This document shows, in pieces, positions 38,092-48,248 of a stretch of DNA of 64,000 nt. This DNA is from Zygotorulaspora mrakii (taxonomy: Eukaryota; Ascomycota; Saccharomycetes; Saccharomycetales; Saccharomycetaceae): assembly GCF_013402915.1 (NCBI RefSeq), contig NC_050719.1, positions 682,001-746,000 on the forward strand. The letters are read 5' to 3'. The notes beneath the pieces are model-generated. The model searched no databases and was not told where the DNA came from. It saw nothing but the letters and a program-made list of their open reading frames with translations. The translations under genes and the position numbers were made by a program. How positions within the stretch are numbered: the first letter of the stretch is position 1; each line of letters begins with the position of its first letter.

Positions 38092-38742
38092 ATGTGGCTG
38101 AGCGTTCAACAGTTATGGGAATGGATCATCAAGTTCTCACTTCACTTATTTTACACATTTAAGAGTACTTCACGTTGGGTGTCAGAAACAAAATCAATAG
38201 AACTTTCCCTGGAAAAATATGGTGTTAAATCGCTAAGTGAATCATTCTCTGAGCCCTCAATCTTTGTGACGGACTGCTCCACAGATATTGCAAACACGAT
38301 GCTGATGACAGAAAAAACGTCCTATCTGTCTATTTATACATTAGCTGCTGTTTTTTCAGTATTTATACATTGCGTTTTTCTGTACAAAGTGAATAAAGGT
38401 AATGCTAATAGGATCTCAAGGCTTCAGTACGATTATCAAATACCATTAGTTATAAGTGGAGAAATCTTGCGATGGGAATTGGCACGACACGAAACTAAGG
38501 TCAAGTATATCAGCTGTAATCACAACCAGAGGTTCCGTTCTTTATCACCTTTTAGTGAAAGTGATGATGATCCATGTCTTGACTGGCGCTGTGAAAGCTC
38601 TGTCACTTCTCAAACTGATATTTCGATGCTGCAGGGCAACTCTGTTAGATTTAAAAGAACCACAAACACAGGATTTTTACAAGATGATTTCACAACACTC
38701 CGCTCCTCAGCTATTTCTCTTCTCCTATGGGATACTAATTAG
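38092..38742 (+). CDS. YBR063C/CNM1-position membrane protein
   Basis: A 216-aa protein between the ECM2 and YBR062C orthologs, exactly where S. cerevisiae has YBR063C (CNM1, 404 aa). Cnm1 is a nuclear-envelope/ER protein that makes contacts with mitochondria. One clear membrane helix lies at about residues 78-99 (IYTLAAVFSVFIHCVFLYKV), and a weaker hydrophobic stretch is at the N-terminus (WIIKFSLHLFYTF). The C-terminal half is hydrophilic, with an acidic DDDPCLDW patch. It is much shorter than the S. cerevisiae protein and I cannot confirm similarity by eye, so the ortholog call rests on position. Confidence 0.6.
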   Translation: MWLSVQQLWEWIIKFSLHLFYTFKSTSRWVSETKSIELSLEKYGVKSLSESFSEPSIFVTDCSTDIANTMLMTEKTSYLSIYTLAAVFSVFIHCVFLYKVNKGNANRISRLQYDYQIPLVISGEILRWELARHETKVKYISCNHNQRFRSLSPFSESDDDPCLDWRCESSVTSQTDISMLQGNSVRFKRTTNTGFLQDDFTTLRSSAISLLLWDTN

Positions 38743-38887
38743 CTGAAATTTTATAATTTATAAATTGAACGTTCTCTCATATTGTTATATAGGTTCCTTT
38801 TTTTAAAGCAACCACGAAGTTATTTATGAATTTATCAAAAAACCATAAAAACGATTAATTTGCCAGCCAAAAACTAGAGCTTGGCAA

Positions 38888-39476
38888 ATGTCTAATTATC
38901 AAGGTATGGTTTCTGTTGCTTAGACAAACCATTTAGTTATTCCTATCACTTTTACTAACGAAATATATAGAGGAGCATGGTATACAGGATGACGCTGTTA
39001 GCAGGACCGCCACCGATGATAATGAGGCTACCAGACAAGACATAAGAACTCAATTGCGTGAGATTTTTAGACTGTATAGTTCAGATGAAGACCACCAAGA
39101 AGACAATACAACGCTACTAGAATTGCTCTCTCAATTGATCCCAGAATCTTTACAGGAAGAGTGGCTAGAGCAGCTTGACCAGCATGACAAAAAAGGATGT
39201 CCTGAATCTTTTATCGATTCGTTACCAAGGGTATCAAAGAGAAATCTTTCATCCACCAGTGCTTGCTCAATATGCTTTAGCGTTTTTTTGGAAGATGATT
39301 ATCCATTAGTCGTTGAGTTACCACACTGTGATCACAGATTTGATTTGGAGTGCATAAGTATATGGCTTTCAAAAAGCACCACCTGCCCTCTTTGTAGAGA
39401 TGATGTTATGTCCCACAAAGTGAAAATAGACAGTAGTAAAGCGGAGCTAGAAGAGGATTGGGGTATGTATGGGTAA
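38888..39476 (+). CDS. RING-H2 protein, YBR062C ortholog (spliced)
   Basis: Two exons, 38888-38903 and 38971-39476, give a 173-aa protein (S. cerevisiae YBR062C, also spliced, is 180 aa). The joined start MSNYQEEHGIQ closely matches the family start. The RING-H2 domain lies at about residues 105-150: CSICFSVFLEDDYPLVVELP, then HCDHRFDLECISIWLSKS and CPLCRDD. The C-terminus EAELEEDWGMYG-like block is strongly conserved. It is a probable E3 ubiquitin ligase; in S. cerevisiae its closest functional ties are to protein quality control with San1 and Ubr1, but its role is not well defined. Without splicing, the RING exon would have no ATG. Confidence 0.94.
38904..38970 (+). other. Spliceosomal intron of the YBR062C ortholog
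   Basis: A 67-base intron with 5' splice site GTATGG (38904-38909), a variant of the usual GTATGT, branch point TACTAAC (38953-38959) and 3' splice site ATAG (ending 38970). The branch-to-acceptor distance is only 11 bases. It sits after codon 5, the same place as in S. cerevisiae. Confidence 0.93.
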
Positions 39477-39553
39477 ATAATTGATTTCAATATGAATTTT
39501 TGTGTATATACAGGTAGAGTGAATTGATTTAGTTAAAGTTACTGAAGATCTAT

Positions 39554-40243
39554 CTAAAGATGCCTTTTAAATTCTGGACGATTTAACAATTCCATAACTT
39601 TTGCACCGACAGCTTCATCTAAAGTATGTGGGATAATATCTGTTGACTTACTTTCATCTGGAGTTTCATCTCTTGCTCCACTTTGCGGTTCAAGTAATGC
39701 GACATTGTTTAAGTCCATATCAAGAGAGATTTTTGAACGTTGAAAGACGTTACATTTTATACCAACACCAGTAATCGCGTGTTTTGAAATGTATGATAGC
39801 CATATTTGAACCACCTCTGGATTTGTATCCCAAACTCTGATTAGCCTCTTATGAGTATGTCTTTCAAAATTTTCTTTTGACTTTGCTTGAGCGAATGGAG
39901 ATTTTATCACGGTCCAGCGTTCCCTCCTAGAGGGTAAAGGTTTGGGTCCTGTCATTGGCATACCCAAATAAAAACCAACTCGGAGGATAAAATCAGCATA
40001 AAAATCAAGATTTTCATTATCATACGATCTCAATTGTAAATCTGCTACTAAATCACCGTACTGAATTGGCAGTTTCAAAGGGGCATAATAAACCGCTTTG
40101 ACATTAATTGGCAACGGAGATTCCTCATTTTTTGAATTTACCGCTTTTTGAAAGGGCAAGTTCGTCAATGATGGAGCTACCGATGTCCTCGCAGTTGACT
40201 GGAGTCTAACTAATCGCAAAGCAGGGAGTCCTCGCCTCAGCAT
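39554..40243 (-). CDS. RSM10: Mitochondrial small-subunit ribosomal protein uS10m
   Basis: A 229-aa protein (S. cerevisiae Rsm10 is 203 aa). The N-terminus is a basic mitochondrial presequence ([20 protein letters not shown]). The S10 fold starts near residue 60 ([19 protein letters not shown]) and holds [19 protein letters not shown] and [13 protein letters not shown], the classic S10 core. A longer C-terminal tail (about 180-229) is charged. Ortholog of YDR041W. It is convergent with the RING gene, 77 bases apart. Confidence 0.96.
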   Translation of the reverse strand: MLRRGLPALRLVRLQSTARTSVAPSLTNLPFQKAVNSKNEESPLPINVKAVYYAPLKLPIQYGDLVADLQLRSYDNENLDFYADFILRVGFYLGMPMTGPKPLPSRRERWTVIKSPFAQAKSKENFERHTHKRLIRVWDTNPEVVQIWLSYISKHAITGVGIKCNVFQRSKISLDMDLNNVALLEPQSGARDETPDESKSTDIIPHTLDEAVGAKVMELLNRPEFKRHL

Positions 40244-40690
40244 TTATAACTTAATTGTGGAGACAACAGAAAAGATAAAATTAACTTAGTCTTTATCACC
40301 TAAGTACGTTCTGTTTCTAATACTTTGCAGTACACTCAAATTTTTCGTCAAAAATATCAACAGTCAGTTACCCGCTCATGATGTAAGCGCACTGCAAATA
40401 GCACAATTAATCACATTTTTGATAACGTGACAGTGCCTTTTTTATATCAATGTTACGTTTTACAGTAATCGTGAAAAACTTTCCTGAATGAACACCTTTT
40501 ACCACACACAACCATTCTCTATTCTTTATATACATACTTTATATATATTATTTCTTTCATTTAGTTGGTGAGGCTTCCATCGGCCGAACTCATCCGTAAC
40601 GGAAAAAAAAATTTAACAGCTGCAGAGGTAAGATCTCGAGAAGGAAAGACCAAGTGGTACAAAAAGGTGAGATTTTCTCGGTGGGGCATT
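40244..40690. other. Divergent intergenic region, RSM10 and TRM7
   Basis: 447 bases. The TRM7 frame is open without an ATG for 42 codons back to 40565, so part of it could look coding, but the family start is at 40691. The rest is AT-rich with tatatata runs near 40525-40550. Confidence 0.4.
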
Positions 40691-41644
40691 ATGGGTAAAA
40701 GCAGTAAAGATAAAAGAGATTTGTACTATCGTAAAGCCAAGGAAGAAGGGTACCGAGCTCGTTCAGCGTTCAAACTTTTACAATTGAACGATCAATTCCA
40801 TTTCTTAGATGACCCCAACTTGAAAAGAGTCGTCGATCTATGTGCAGCACCAGGATCATGGTCTCAGGTACTATCAAGGAAGCTCTTTGAAGGGCAAAAA
40901 GACGTCGAAGGCAGAAAAATTGTTGCTGTTGATTTACAGAAGATGTCACCGATAGATCACGTGACCACAATTCAAGCAGATATTACACATCCAAAGACTC
41001 TTAACAGAATCCTGGAGCTTTTTGGCAATGAAAAGGCGGATTTTGTTTGCAGTGATGGTGCACCTGATGTCACCGGACTGCACGACTTGGACGAATACAT
41101 CCAGCAGCAGCTCATCATGAGTGCGCTACAACTGACATGTTGCGTGCTGAAGAGAAACGGCACTTTTATTGCAAAAATATTCCGCGGTCGCGACATCGAT
41201 ATGTTATACTCGCAACTGGGGTATTTATTCGACAAAATCGTTTGTGCAAAGCCAAGATCGTCACGTGGAACCTCAATGGAAGCTTTTATCGTTTGTCTTA
41301 GCTACAATCCACCTCAGGACTGGGAGCCTAAGTTGGACATAAATCAAAGTACAGAACAGTTCTTTGAGAAGATACCTTCTTTAAATGGAATCTCAGAGCT
41401 CTCCATAGACGACCAATCTCACACAAAAGCACAACTGCCATCCTGGTCACTCGAAGAGAGATCAATTGCAGAATTCATGTCGTGCGGTGGCTTAGACAGT
41501 TTTGATTCGGATGCCACATATCATATTGATGCCGATGACTCAAGACAGAGAGAATCTCTGGATCCTGTTCAAAGTCCAACCAACCCTCCATACAAAGAAG
41601 CACTAGAGCTGAAAAGGCGAGGAAAACTCACTAGAGCTATCTAA
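40691..41644 (+). CDS. TRM7: tRNA 2'-O-methyltransferase Trm7
   Basis: A 317-aa RrmJ/FtsJ-family enzyme (S. cerevisiae Trm7 is 310 aa). It methylates riboses 32 and 34 of the anticodon loop of tRNA-Phe, tRNA-Trp and tRNA-Leu with partners Trm732 and Rtt10/Trm734. The start [20 protein letters not shown] gives the catalytic K28 in ARSAFKLLQ. The S-adenosylmethionine site [15 protein letters not shown] and the later [13 protein letters not shown], with aspartate of the K-D-K-E tetrad, are clear. The next lysine is in [10 protein letters not shown] and the glutamate in SMEAFIVC. Ortholog of YBR061C. Confidence 0.97.
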   Translation: MGKSSKDKRDLYYRKAKEEGYRARSAFKLLQLNDQFHFLDDPNLKRVVDLCAAPGSWSQVLSRKLFEGQKDVEGRKIVAVDLQKMSPIDHVTTIQADITHPKTLNRILELFGNEKADFVCSDGAPDVTGLHDLDEYIQQQLIMSALQLTCCVLKRNGTFIAKIFRGRDIDMLYSQLGYLFDKIVCAKPRSSRGTSMEAFIVCLSYNPPQDWEPKLDINQSTEQFFEKIPSLNGISELSIDDQSHTKAQLPSWSLEERSIAEFMSCGGLDSFDSDATYHIDADDSRQRESLDPVQSPTNPPYKEALELKRRGKLTRAI

Positions 41645-42495
41645 AGCAATCTGCTACGGCAAAAGCAATATAGACCTTCTATCTAGTCTAATCTAAATTA
41701 ATTTAAACTGTCATGAAAAACGTGGCACCCCACTCTCCACAATGGGGTATGGGACCCTGAAGTGGGGATTACCTATTTGGGAACACGACACAAATCGTAG
41801 CCACGGGGGCTTTTGACTTCAATGAATGACGCAGAAATCAACGTGGGATACTCTTTCCATCCCACGTTATGACCTATCTTGCCGTTTCTTTTTAGACCCC
41901 TAATATTAGCATGCCGTTCTCTCCAGGCTCTTTGCTGCTGCATATTACAGGGCTTGTCTATCATTTTACAACTACGCCCGCTTTTGATCCTCTTATCTTA
42001 CATTTCGAAAGGCATTTTATGCTCCATTTGTTCCATGGAAATGCGGTAACTGTCACATGGAAGCAAAATCCATTCCAAAAGAGGAAATAAGAAGGGGGAA
42101 AATTGCGATTACAGGGTCCAATATGCAATTCAATGTGGCGTGTTCTACGAATATATCTTTTGTTGAACCCTGACTTTCTCAGATCCTCCCCTTTGCACTT
42201 ATGGCTACGGCTGTTTCCGTGCGATACGATTTCTGTAATCGGATTAGATCATTATTATCGATAATAACTCCAGATGACTATTTTTTATGTTTTAGTATAT
42301 TCTTGCATATAATTTTATTTTTATATATAAGTGGAGCAAATAACTGGAATATCAGTGGAATCTCCTTGAAGCAACTTATGTCTGAGAAAAGAGCTTATTG
42401 TTGTTCTCTTGTTATCTTGTCTTTCTTCATAAGAATAGATAAAAAGTATACAGGAAGTAGCTTACTATTGTTTTATAACTGTAAAAGCGCAGAGG
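41645..42495. promoter_or_regulatory. ENA1 upstream region with G-box and inverted repeats
   Basis: 851 bases. Around 41720-41870 there is a cluster of CCCC/GGGG boxes: acccca (41727-41732) inverted to tggggt (41743-41748), then gtgggg just after 41760, and ggggcttttg near 41806. A 10-base inverted repeat, aacgtgggat (41840-41849) and atcccacgtt (41859-41868), has a 9-base spacer. Zinc-finger repressors Mig1 and Nrg1 bind such C-runs in the S. cerevisiae ENA1 promoter, and calcineurin-Crz1 binds GGGGCTG-like sites. An ATG-started frame of 108 codons (42201-42527) is hydrophobic and overlaps ENA1; not accepted. Confidence 0.45.
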
Positions 42496-45400
42496 ATGAA
42501 GGAGCACAAAGGTTCATCGTCTATTGATTACGAGTTTGCAGCGTTTCACACCCTGAGTTCTGCGGAAACAGCTGGATTTTTAAAGACAGATTTGGAAAAT
42601 GGTTTAACCAAACAAGAGCATGAGGAGAGATTGAAAGAAGTCGGTGATAATTCGCTTGGAGATGATGCCAAAATCGACTACAAAGGCATAATTGTGCACC
42701 AGGTTTGTAACGCTATGATTTTAGTCTTGTTCATATCCATGGTGATCTCATTTGCCATTCATGATTGGATCACTGGTGGTGTCATTGCGTTTGTTGTTGG
42801 TGTCAATGTAGTTATTGGTGTCTACCAAGAATACAATGCCTCGAAAACGATGAACTCCTTGAAAGCCTTGAGCTCATCGAATGCACATATTTTGAGGAAT
42901 GGTAAATCGGAGAATTTAGAATCTAAAGACGTCGTTCCTGGAGATATTTGCTACGTTAAAGTAGGTGATACAATACCAGCAGATTTAAGGTTAATTACGG
43001 CCGAAAATTTTGAAACTGATGAGGCTTTATTAACTGGTGAATCGTTACCAGTTTCCAAAGAGGCTAATTCTATTTATTCAGCCGACGAAGAGACACCTGT
43101 GGGTGATCGTTTGAATATAGCCTTCTCCTCGTCAACAGTGGTCAAAGGAAGGGCACAAGGTATTGTTATAAAGACGGGACTGAACACAGAAATTGGTAAG
43201 GTGGCTAAATCTTTAAAAGACATTGGTGGGATTGTCTCGAAGGATTCATCTAAATCAAAACTTGAGAATTTTTGGATTACGTCAAAACAAACCGTCGGTG
43301 CGTTTTTGGGTACAACAACAGGCACTCCGTTGCACAGAAAGCTATCGAAATTAGCCATTTTGCTATTCGGAATTGCCGTCATTTTTGCAATTGTAGTTAT
43401 GGCGTCTCAAAAATTCAATGTTGATAGAGGGGTTGCTGTATATGCAATTTGCGTCGCTTTATCAATGATTCCATCTTCATTAGTAGTTGTATTGACCATC
43501 ACAATGTCCGCAGGCGCAGCTGTTATGGTCTCAAGAAATGTTATTGTTAGAAAATTAGATTCTTTAGAAGCTTTGGGTGCAGTTAATGATATTTGCTCAG
43601 ATAAAACAGGTACTTTGACTCAAGGTAGAATGATTGCCAGGCAAGTGTGGATTCCAAATTTTGGTACAATTACCATCAATAGTTCTAATGACTCTTTTAA
43701 TCCAACAGGCGGTGAAATTAATTATATTCCAAAATTGTCACCTCATGAATATTATCATAATGAAACTGAAGATGTCGGAATTGTGCAAAATTTCAAAAAC
43801 AAATATTACGATAATGAACTACCTGAAAATGTGAACGTTGGCTTGTTCTCACAGTGGTTAGAGACAGCTACTTTGGCTAATATTGCTACCGTTTTTCAAG
43901 ATAGAGACTCTTTAGAATGGAAAGCTCACGGTGATCCAACAGAAATAGCCATTCAAGTTTTTGCTAGCAAGATGGATTTGCCTCGTCATGCATTGACTGG
44001 TGAAGGTGTCAAACAGAAGGAACAAACTGAACAAAGATGTGATTCTTCCAGTGATGTCGGTGATGAGATTGAAAACACCGTAAAAGGAAAGGATGAAATG
44101 GAGTTTAAATTTTCAAAAACTGCAGAATTTTCCTTTGATTCAACTATCAAAAGAATGTCTGCCATATTTTTAGACAAGGAACAGAATACTCAAAATGTCT
44201 ACACAAAAGGTGCGTTTGAAAGTGTTTTGAGTTGTTGTAAATACTGGTACGGTAAAGACAACCAAGATGAAATGGTTCCATTCACTGAACAAGATGTTCA
44301 GCAAGTTAAACAGAATATCGATGTCTTGTCGCTAGGAGGGTTGAGAGTTCTTGCATTCGCTAAAAAATCATGGAAAAATGATGAGATCGATGACAAAATG
44401 TATACAAGAATCACAAAGGATAGGAGCTTTGTTGAGAAAGATTTATGTTTCTTGGGTTTAATTGGTATCTATGATCCACCTCGTAGTGAAACAGCTGGTG
44501 CTGTTAAGAAATTTCATAAAGCGGGTATCAATGTTCGTATGCTAACGGGTGATTTTCCTGGTACAGCTAAAGCTATCGCTCAAGAGGTTGGTATTTTACC
44601 AACTAATTTGTACCATTATCCCAAAGAAGTTGTGGATATAATGGTGATGACTGGTATTCAATTTGATAATTTGTCTTCGGATGAAATTGATAACTTGCCA
44701 GTTTTACCACTAGTTGTCGCACGTTGCTCTCCACAAACAAAAGTTCGTATGATTGAAGCCTTACATCGCAGAGAGAAATTTTGTGCTATGACTGGTGATG
44801 GTGTTAATGATTCACCATCCTTGAAATTGGCAAATGTTGGTATTGCCATGGGTATAAATGGTTCTGATGTTGCAAAGGATGCTTCTGACATTGTTTTAAG
44901 TGATGATAATTTTGCTTCAATTTTGAATGCCGTTGAAGAAGGTAGAAGAATGACTGATAATATTCAAAAATTTGTTTTACAGTTGTTAGCTTGTAACGTG
45001 GCACAGGCTATTTATTTGATTGTTGGTTTGGTATTTCAAAGTGAGAATGGTGAATCAACTTTTCCATTATCTCCGGTTGAAGTTTTATGGGTCATTGTTT
45101 TCACTTCTTGCTTTCCAGCAATGGGTTTAGGTTTGGAAAAAGCGGGTCCCGATCTAATGGAGAGACCTCCTAATGATTCTAAATCAGGGATTTTTACTTG
45201 GGAAGTCATCATTGACATGTTTGCATATGGTCTGATCATGGCTGGTTCATGTATGGGATCATTTACCTCGGTCATTTACGGTAATGATAATGGAAATTTG
45301 GGAATTGGCTGCAATAGTAGTTATAATGATACATGTACTGATGTATTCAGAGCTCGATCCACTGCATTTTCAACGATGACTTGGTGTGCATTGATTCTAG

Positions 45401-45807
45401 CTTGGGAAGTGATTGATATGAGAAGATCTTTTTTCAGAATGCAACCAGAAACTGATCGTCCTTTCACTCAATTTTTCATCGATGTCTGGAGCAATCAATT
45501 CTTATTCTGGTCCATTGTTATTGGTTTTGCTGGTACGTTCCCTGTTGTTTACATCCCAGTTATAAACGATAAGGTGTTCTTACATAAGCCAATAGGTTAT
45601 GAATGGGGGCTGGCATTTGCATTTACTATCGCATTTTGGATAGGCGCTGAGATGTACAAATATGCCAAGAGACTGTATTTCAGGAATAAGAGTATGGCAG
45701 AAGATCCCGAAAGCGATCTAGAAAAAAAAGCGGCTAGAGATCCATTTGAAGCTTATAGCACGTCTACAACAATGATGACCGAAGTTCAGCTTCCATTGAA
45801 GGTATAA
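42496..45807 (+). CDS. ENA1: P-type (IID) Na+/Li+ exporting ATPase
   Basis: A 1103-aa plasma-membrane pump (S. cerevisiae Ena1 is 1091 aa) that uses ATP to expel Na+, Li+ and K+ in alkaline or saline conditions. P-type motifs are seen in order: actuator TGES (in LLTGESLPVSKEA); phosphorylation site CSDKTGTLTQ with D369; nucleotide domain KGAFESVLSCC; RMLTGDFPGTAKAIA; and hinge GDGVNDSPSLK. About ten membrane helices are grouped 2+2+6. S. cerevisiae has a tandem ENA cluster at YDR038-040C; here there is one copy between TRM7 and KRS1. Regulation by Nrg1 and Mig1-type repressors is suggested by the GC-boxed upstream region. Confidence 0.97.
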   Translation: MKEHKGSSSIDYEFAAFHTLSSAETAGFLKTDLENGLTKQEHEERLKEVGDNSLGDDAKIDYKGIIVHQVCNAMILVLFISMVISFAIHDWITGGVIAFVVGVNVVIGVYQEYNASKTMNSLKALSSSNAHILRNGKSENLESKDVVPGDICYVKVGDTIPADLRLITAENFETDEALLTGESLPVSKEANSIYSADEETPVGDRLNIAFSSSTVVKGRAQGIVIKTGLNTEIGKVAKSLKDIGGIVSKDSSKSKLENFWITSKQTVGAFLGTTTGTPLHRKLSKLAILLFGIAVIFAIVVMASQKFNVDRGVAVYAICVALSMIPSSLVVVLTITMSAGAAVMVSRNVIVRKLDSLEALGAVNDICSDKTGTLTQGRMIARQVWIPNFGTITINSSNDSFNPTGGEINYIPKLSPHEYYHNETEDVGIVQNFKNKYYDNELPENVNVGLFSQWLETATLANIATVFQDRDSLEWKAHGDPTEIAIQVFASKMDLPRHALTGEGVKQKEQTEQRCDSSSDVGDEIENTVKGKDEMEFKFSKTAEFSFDSTIKRMSAIFLDKEQNTQNVYTKGAFESVLSCCKYWYGKDNQDEMVPFTEQDVQQVKQNIDVLSLGGLRVLAFAKKSWKNDEIDDKMYTRITKDRSFVEKDLCFLGLIGIYDPPRSETAGAVKKFHKAGINVRMLTGDFPGTAKAIAQEVGILPTNLYHYPKEVVDIMVMTGIQFDNLSSDEIDNLPVLPLVVARCSPQTKVRMIEALHRREKFCAMTGDGVNDSPSLKLANVGIAMGINGSDVAKDASDIVLSDDNFASILNAVEEGRRMTDNIQKFVLQLLACNVAQAIYLIVGLVFQSENGESTFPLSPVEVLWVIVFTSCFPAMGLGLEKAGPDLMERPPNDSKSGIFTWEVIIDMFAYGLIMAGSCMGSFTSVIYGNDNGNLGIGCNSSYNDTCTDVFRARSTAFSTMTWCALILAWEVIDMRRSFFRMQPETDRPFTQFFIDVWSNQFLFWSIVIGFAGTFPVVYIPVINDKVFLHKPIGYEWGLAFAFTIAFWIGAEMYKYAKRLYFRNKSMAEDPESDLEKKAARDPFEAYSTSTTMMTEVQLPLKV

Positions 45808-46090
45808 TCATTTTGCTTTCTAAACTTATACACCCGTCTCTCATTCTTGATCCTATTGTACCTCTAGTATATATATTCATACATCACTATACCTATTATA
45901 TTATTTAATATTTTTTTCAATCAGCTTTAGAAAAGAGTATTAAGGGTTGATGGCCTTAATAGTGAAATCAGTATATATTTAGTGTTGGTAGATATCCAGT
46001 TAAAATTTACTATTTACTATATACGTGTAAATTTTATTGTAACTAATTTGCAAAAAGTAAGACCTCGAAACATGGTGAATTGAGACGTGC

Positions 46091-47866
46091 CTAGTTAGCC
46101 TCCTTCTTACCTTCTTCTCTCATAACATCTGGTTTCAATGTTGGGAACAGCAAAACCTCTCTGATGGTATTAGAATCAGTCAAGAACATTGCCAATCTAT
46201 CAATACCACAACCCCAACCACCAGTTGGGGGTAACCCATATTCTAAAGCATTACAGAAAGTCTCGTCTATTAATTGAGCTTCATCGTCACCTTGATCTTT
46301 TTGTCTAGCTTGTTCTTCAAATCTATCTCTTTGATCAAATGGATCATTCAATTCAGTATAAGCATTACAAATTTCCTTTGTTGCAACAAAGACTTCAAAT
46401 CTTTCACATAAACCTGGAATATCTCTTGAATATTTGGCTAGCGGAGACATCATCTGAGGATGACCAAAGATAAAAGTTGGGTTAATACACATATCTTCTA
46501 AATCACCGACAAGTTTGTCAAGCATACGTGCGTTTGTTAATGGTGGAGAACAATCCAGCTTGTTATCAATCAAAATTTGTTTCAAGAATTTACCAGTTTC
46601 AGCTGTGTGTAATTGATCTCCTGGTGGGAAACTTACATTAAACTTCTTTTCCAACTCTTCAATCATGTTCATTCTTTTCCATGGTCTAGCAAAATTCAAT
46701 TCGAGTTCTTTTTCCGGATTTGTTGGGTCTGGATGGTATCTTATCACGTAAGAACCTGTAATCTCTTTAACCATCTCAGAAAACAATAATTCCGTCATAT
46801 CCATTAAATCATAGACGTCAGCATAAGCTTGATAAAATTCACAAGTTGTAAATTCAGGATTGTGAGTCATATCGATACCTTCATTTCTGAATTGTCTACC
46901 GATTTCATAAACACGATCTAGACCACCAACAACTAATTCCTTTAAAAATAATTCAGGAGCAATTCTCATGTACATATCCATGTTCAAATCATTGTGGTGA
47001 GTAACAAAAGGTTTTGCTGTTGCACCTCCAGCAATAACATTCATCATTGGAGTTTCCACTTCAATAAACTGTCTTGAGTCCAAAAATTTTCTGATGTAAG
47101 TGATAATTTTGGAACGAGTGATAAAACGACCTCTCGATTCCTTGTTCATAATCAAATCCAAGTAACGTTTTCTGTATCTTGTCTCTTGATCTTTGAAACC
47201 AAAGTGATCAGCAGGTAACATGTGCAAGCATGGAGTCAATAGCTGGATACGACTCACAAAGACAGAAATTTCACCTTCACCACCTTTTTTTGGCTGAGTT
47301 CTACCAACGTAACCCTCCACACCGACAATGTCACCTCTTTTCAACAAATCGTGGTCGATTTCGTAGGCTAAGGGATCTTGATAATCCTGTAACTGAGACA
47401 TCAATTGCACTTCGACACCATCACCATGTAAAACATAAAATTTTAATTTGGATCCTGATTCTCTCTTTGCATGGACTCTGCCGGCAATGGCCACTTTCTC
47501 CTCTGGTAAAGTCTCACCTCTTTGCAGATAAGCATACTTCGATAGAAACTCTGGGTTCGAGATATTTACTTGGAATTTGTGTGGGTAAGGATTTGGCTCA
47601 TGAGTTTTCCTCAATTCCAAAATTTGACGACTTCTAGCTTCAAAGTACTGTGCTGGTGATAAGTCCGCCAAAAGATCATTTTTCTTCTTCTTTGGCTCAA
47701 CGGGAGCTTGGCCTGACGCCTTCTTTGCTGCTTTCTTAGCCTCAACTTGTCTTTGCTTAATTCGCTTTTTCAATTCCGATTTGGAAACTCTTTCACCAGT
47801 AACCTCATCAAGGTGCAAATTTGCGACACCTTCTGTTGCCTTCTGAGTAGCTTCTTCTTGAGACAT
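46091..47866 (-). CDS. KRS1: Cytosolic lysyl-tRNA synthetase
   Basis: A 591-aa class II synthetase of exactly the S. cerevisiae length. The N-terminal eukaryotic extension is a lysine-rich helix (residues 28-65, [20 protein letters not shown]) that binds tRNA. An OB-fold anticodon domain follows (about 115-230). The catalytic domain has motif 2 [21 protein letters not shown] and motif 3 [23 protein letters not shown] residues ([20 protein letters not shown]). It charges tRNA-Lys with lysine. Codon bias is strong, as for an abundant protein. Ortholog of YDR037W. Confidence 0.98.
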   Translation of the reverse strand: MSQEEATQKATEGVANLHLDEVTGERVSKSELKKRIKQRQVEAKKAAKKASGQAPVEPKKKKNDLLADLSPAQYFEARSRQILELRKTHEPNPYPHKFQVNISNPEFLSKYAYLQRGETLPEEKVAIAGRVHAKRESGSKLKFYVLHGDGVEVQLMSQLQDYQDPLAYEIDHDLLKRGDIVGVEGYVGRTQPKKGGEGEISVFVSRIQLLTPCLHMLPADHFGFKDQETRYRKRYLDLIMNKESRGRFITRSKIITYIRKFLDSRQFIEVETPMMNVIAGGATAKPFVTHHNDLNMDMYMRIAPELFLKELVVGGLDRVYEIGRQFRNEGIDMTHNPEFTTCEFYQAYADVYDLMDMTELLFSEMVKEITGSYVIRYHPDPTNPEKELELNFARPWKRMNMIEELEKKFNVSFPPGDQLHTAETGKFLKQILIDNKLDCSPPLTNARMLDKLVGDLEDMCINPTFIFGHPQMMSPLAKYSRDIPGLCERFEVFVATKEICNAYTELNDPFDQRDRFEEQARQKDQGDDEAQLIDETFCNALEYGLPPTGGWGCGIDRLAMFLTDSNTIREVLLFPTLKPDVMREEGKKEAN

Positions 47867-48248
47867 TGTTATCAGATATACAGCTGAATTTTAGAAAAAC
47901 AAACTTCCCTCTTTCGTATTTTCAAAATATTGAAACTATATACAAAAGTTGAAATAAAAAACGGAAAACTCTGTAATTCACATTTACTTCAAGGCCTTCT
48001 GCCGTCAGTCATCTTATCATTTCAAATAGATGAGAACTCGAAGACTAAAAATTTTTTCAAATGAACGTAAGGACGGGTAATCTCTAATTGACAGATTTGT
48101 TTATGATTTCATATAACAACAATATTAAACGCCGTCGTTGATTCTACTTGGGACGGTTGAGACGACATGATACCATTCTGAAAAGGTGGGGGTGTAATTG
48201 CGTTAGGTTTTTGGAGCAACAGCCGACTGGCTTTGGATCTTCTTTGTA
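47867..48248. promoter_or_regulatory. Divergent promoter region, KRS1 and ORC2
   Basis: 382 bases between two divergent ATGs, AT-rich on the KRS1 side and mixed on the other. No clear named site. Single AAAATTTTT-type A/T tracts of the kind that exclude nucleosomes occur at about 48048-48060. Confidence 0.4.

Noticed and set aside
40565..40690. 42-codon upstream extension of TRM7
   Set aside because: No ATG in it, and [17 protein letters not shown] at 40691 is the conserved start that places K28 correctly.
42201..42527. 108-codon frame before ENA1
   Set aside because: Hydrophobic due to AT-rich DNA, overlaps the ENA1 start out of frame, no family resemblance.
47250..47266. T7-promoter-like string (ggatacgactcacaaag) in KRS1
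   Set aside because: It resembles a T7 promoter over about 12 bases but lacks the TATAG end and lies in conserved coding sequence read on the other strand; chance match.
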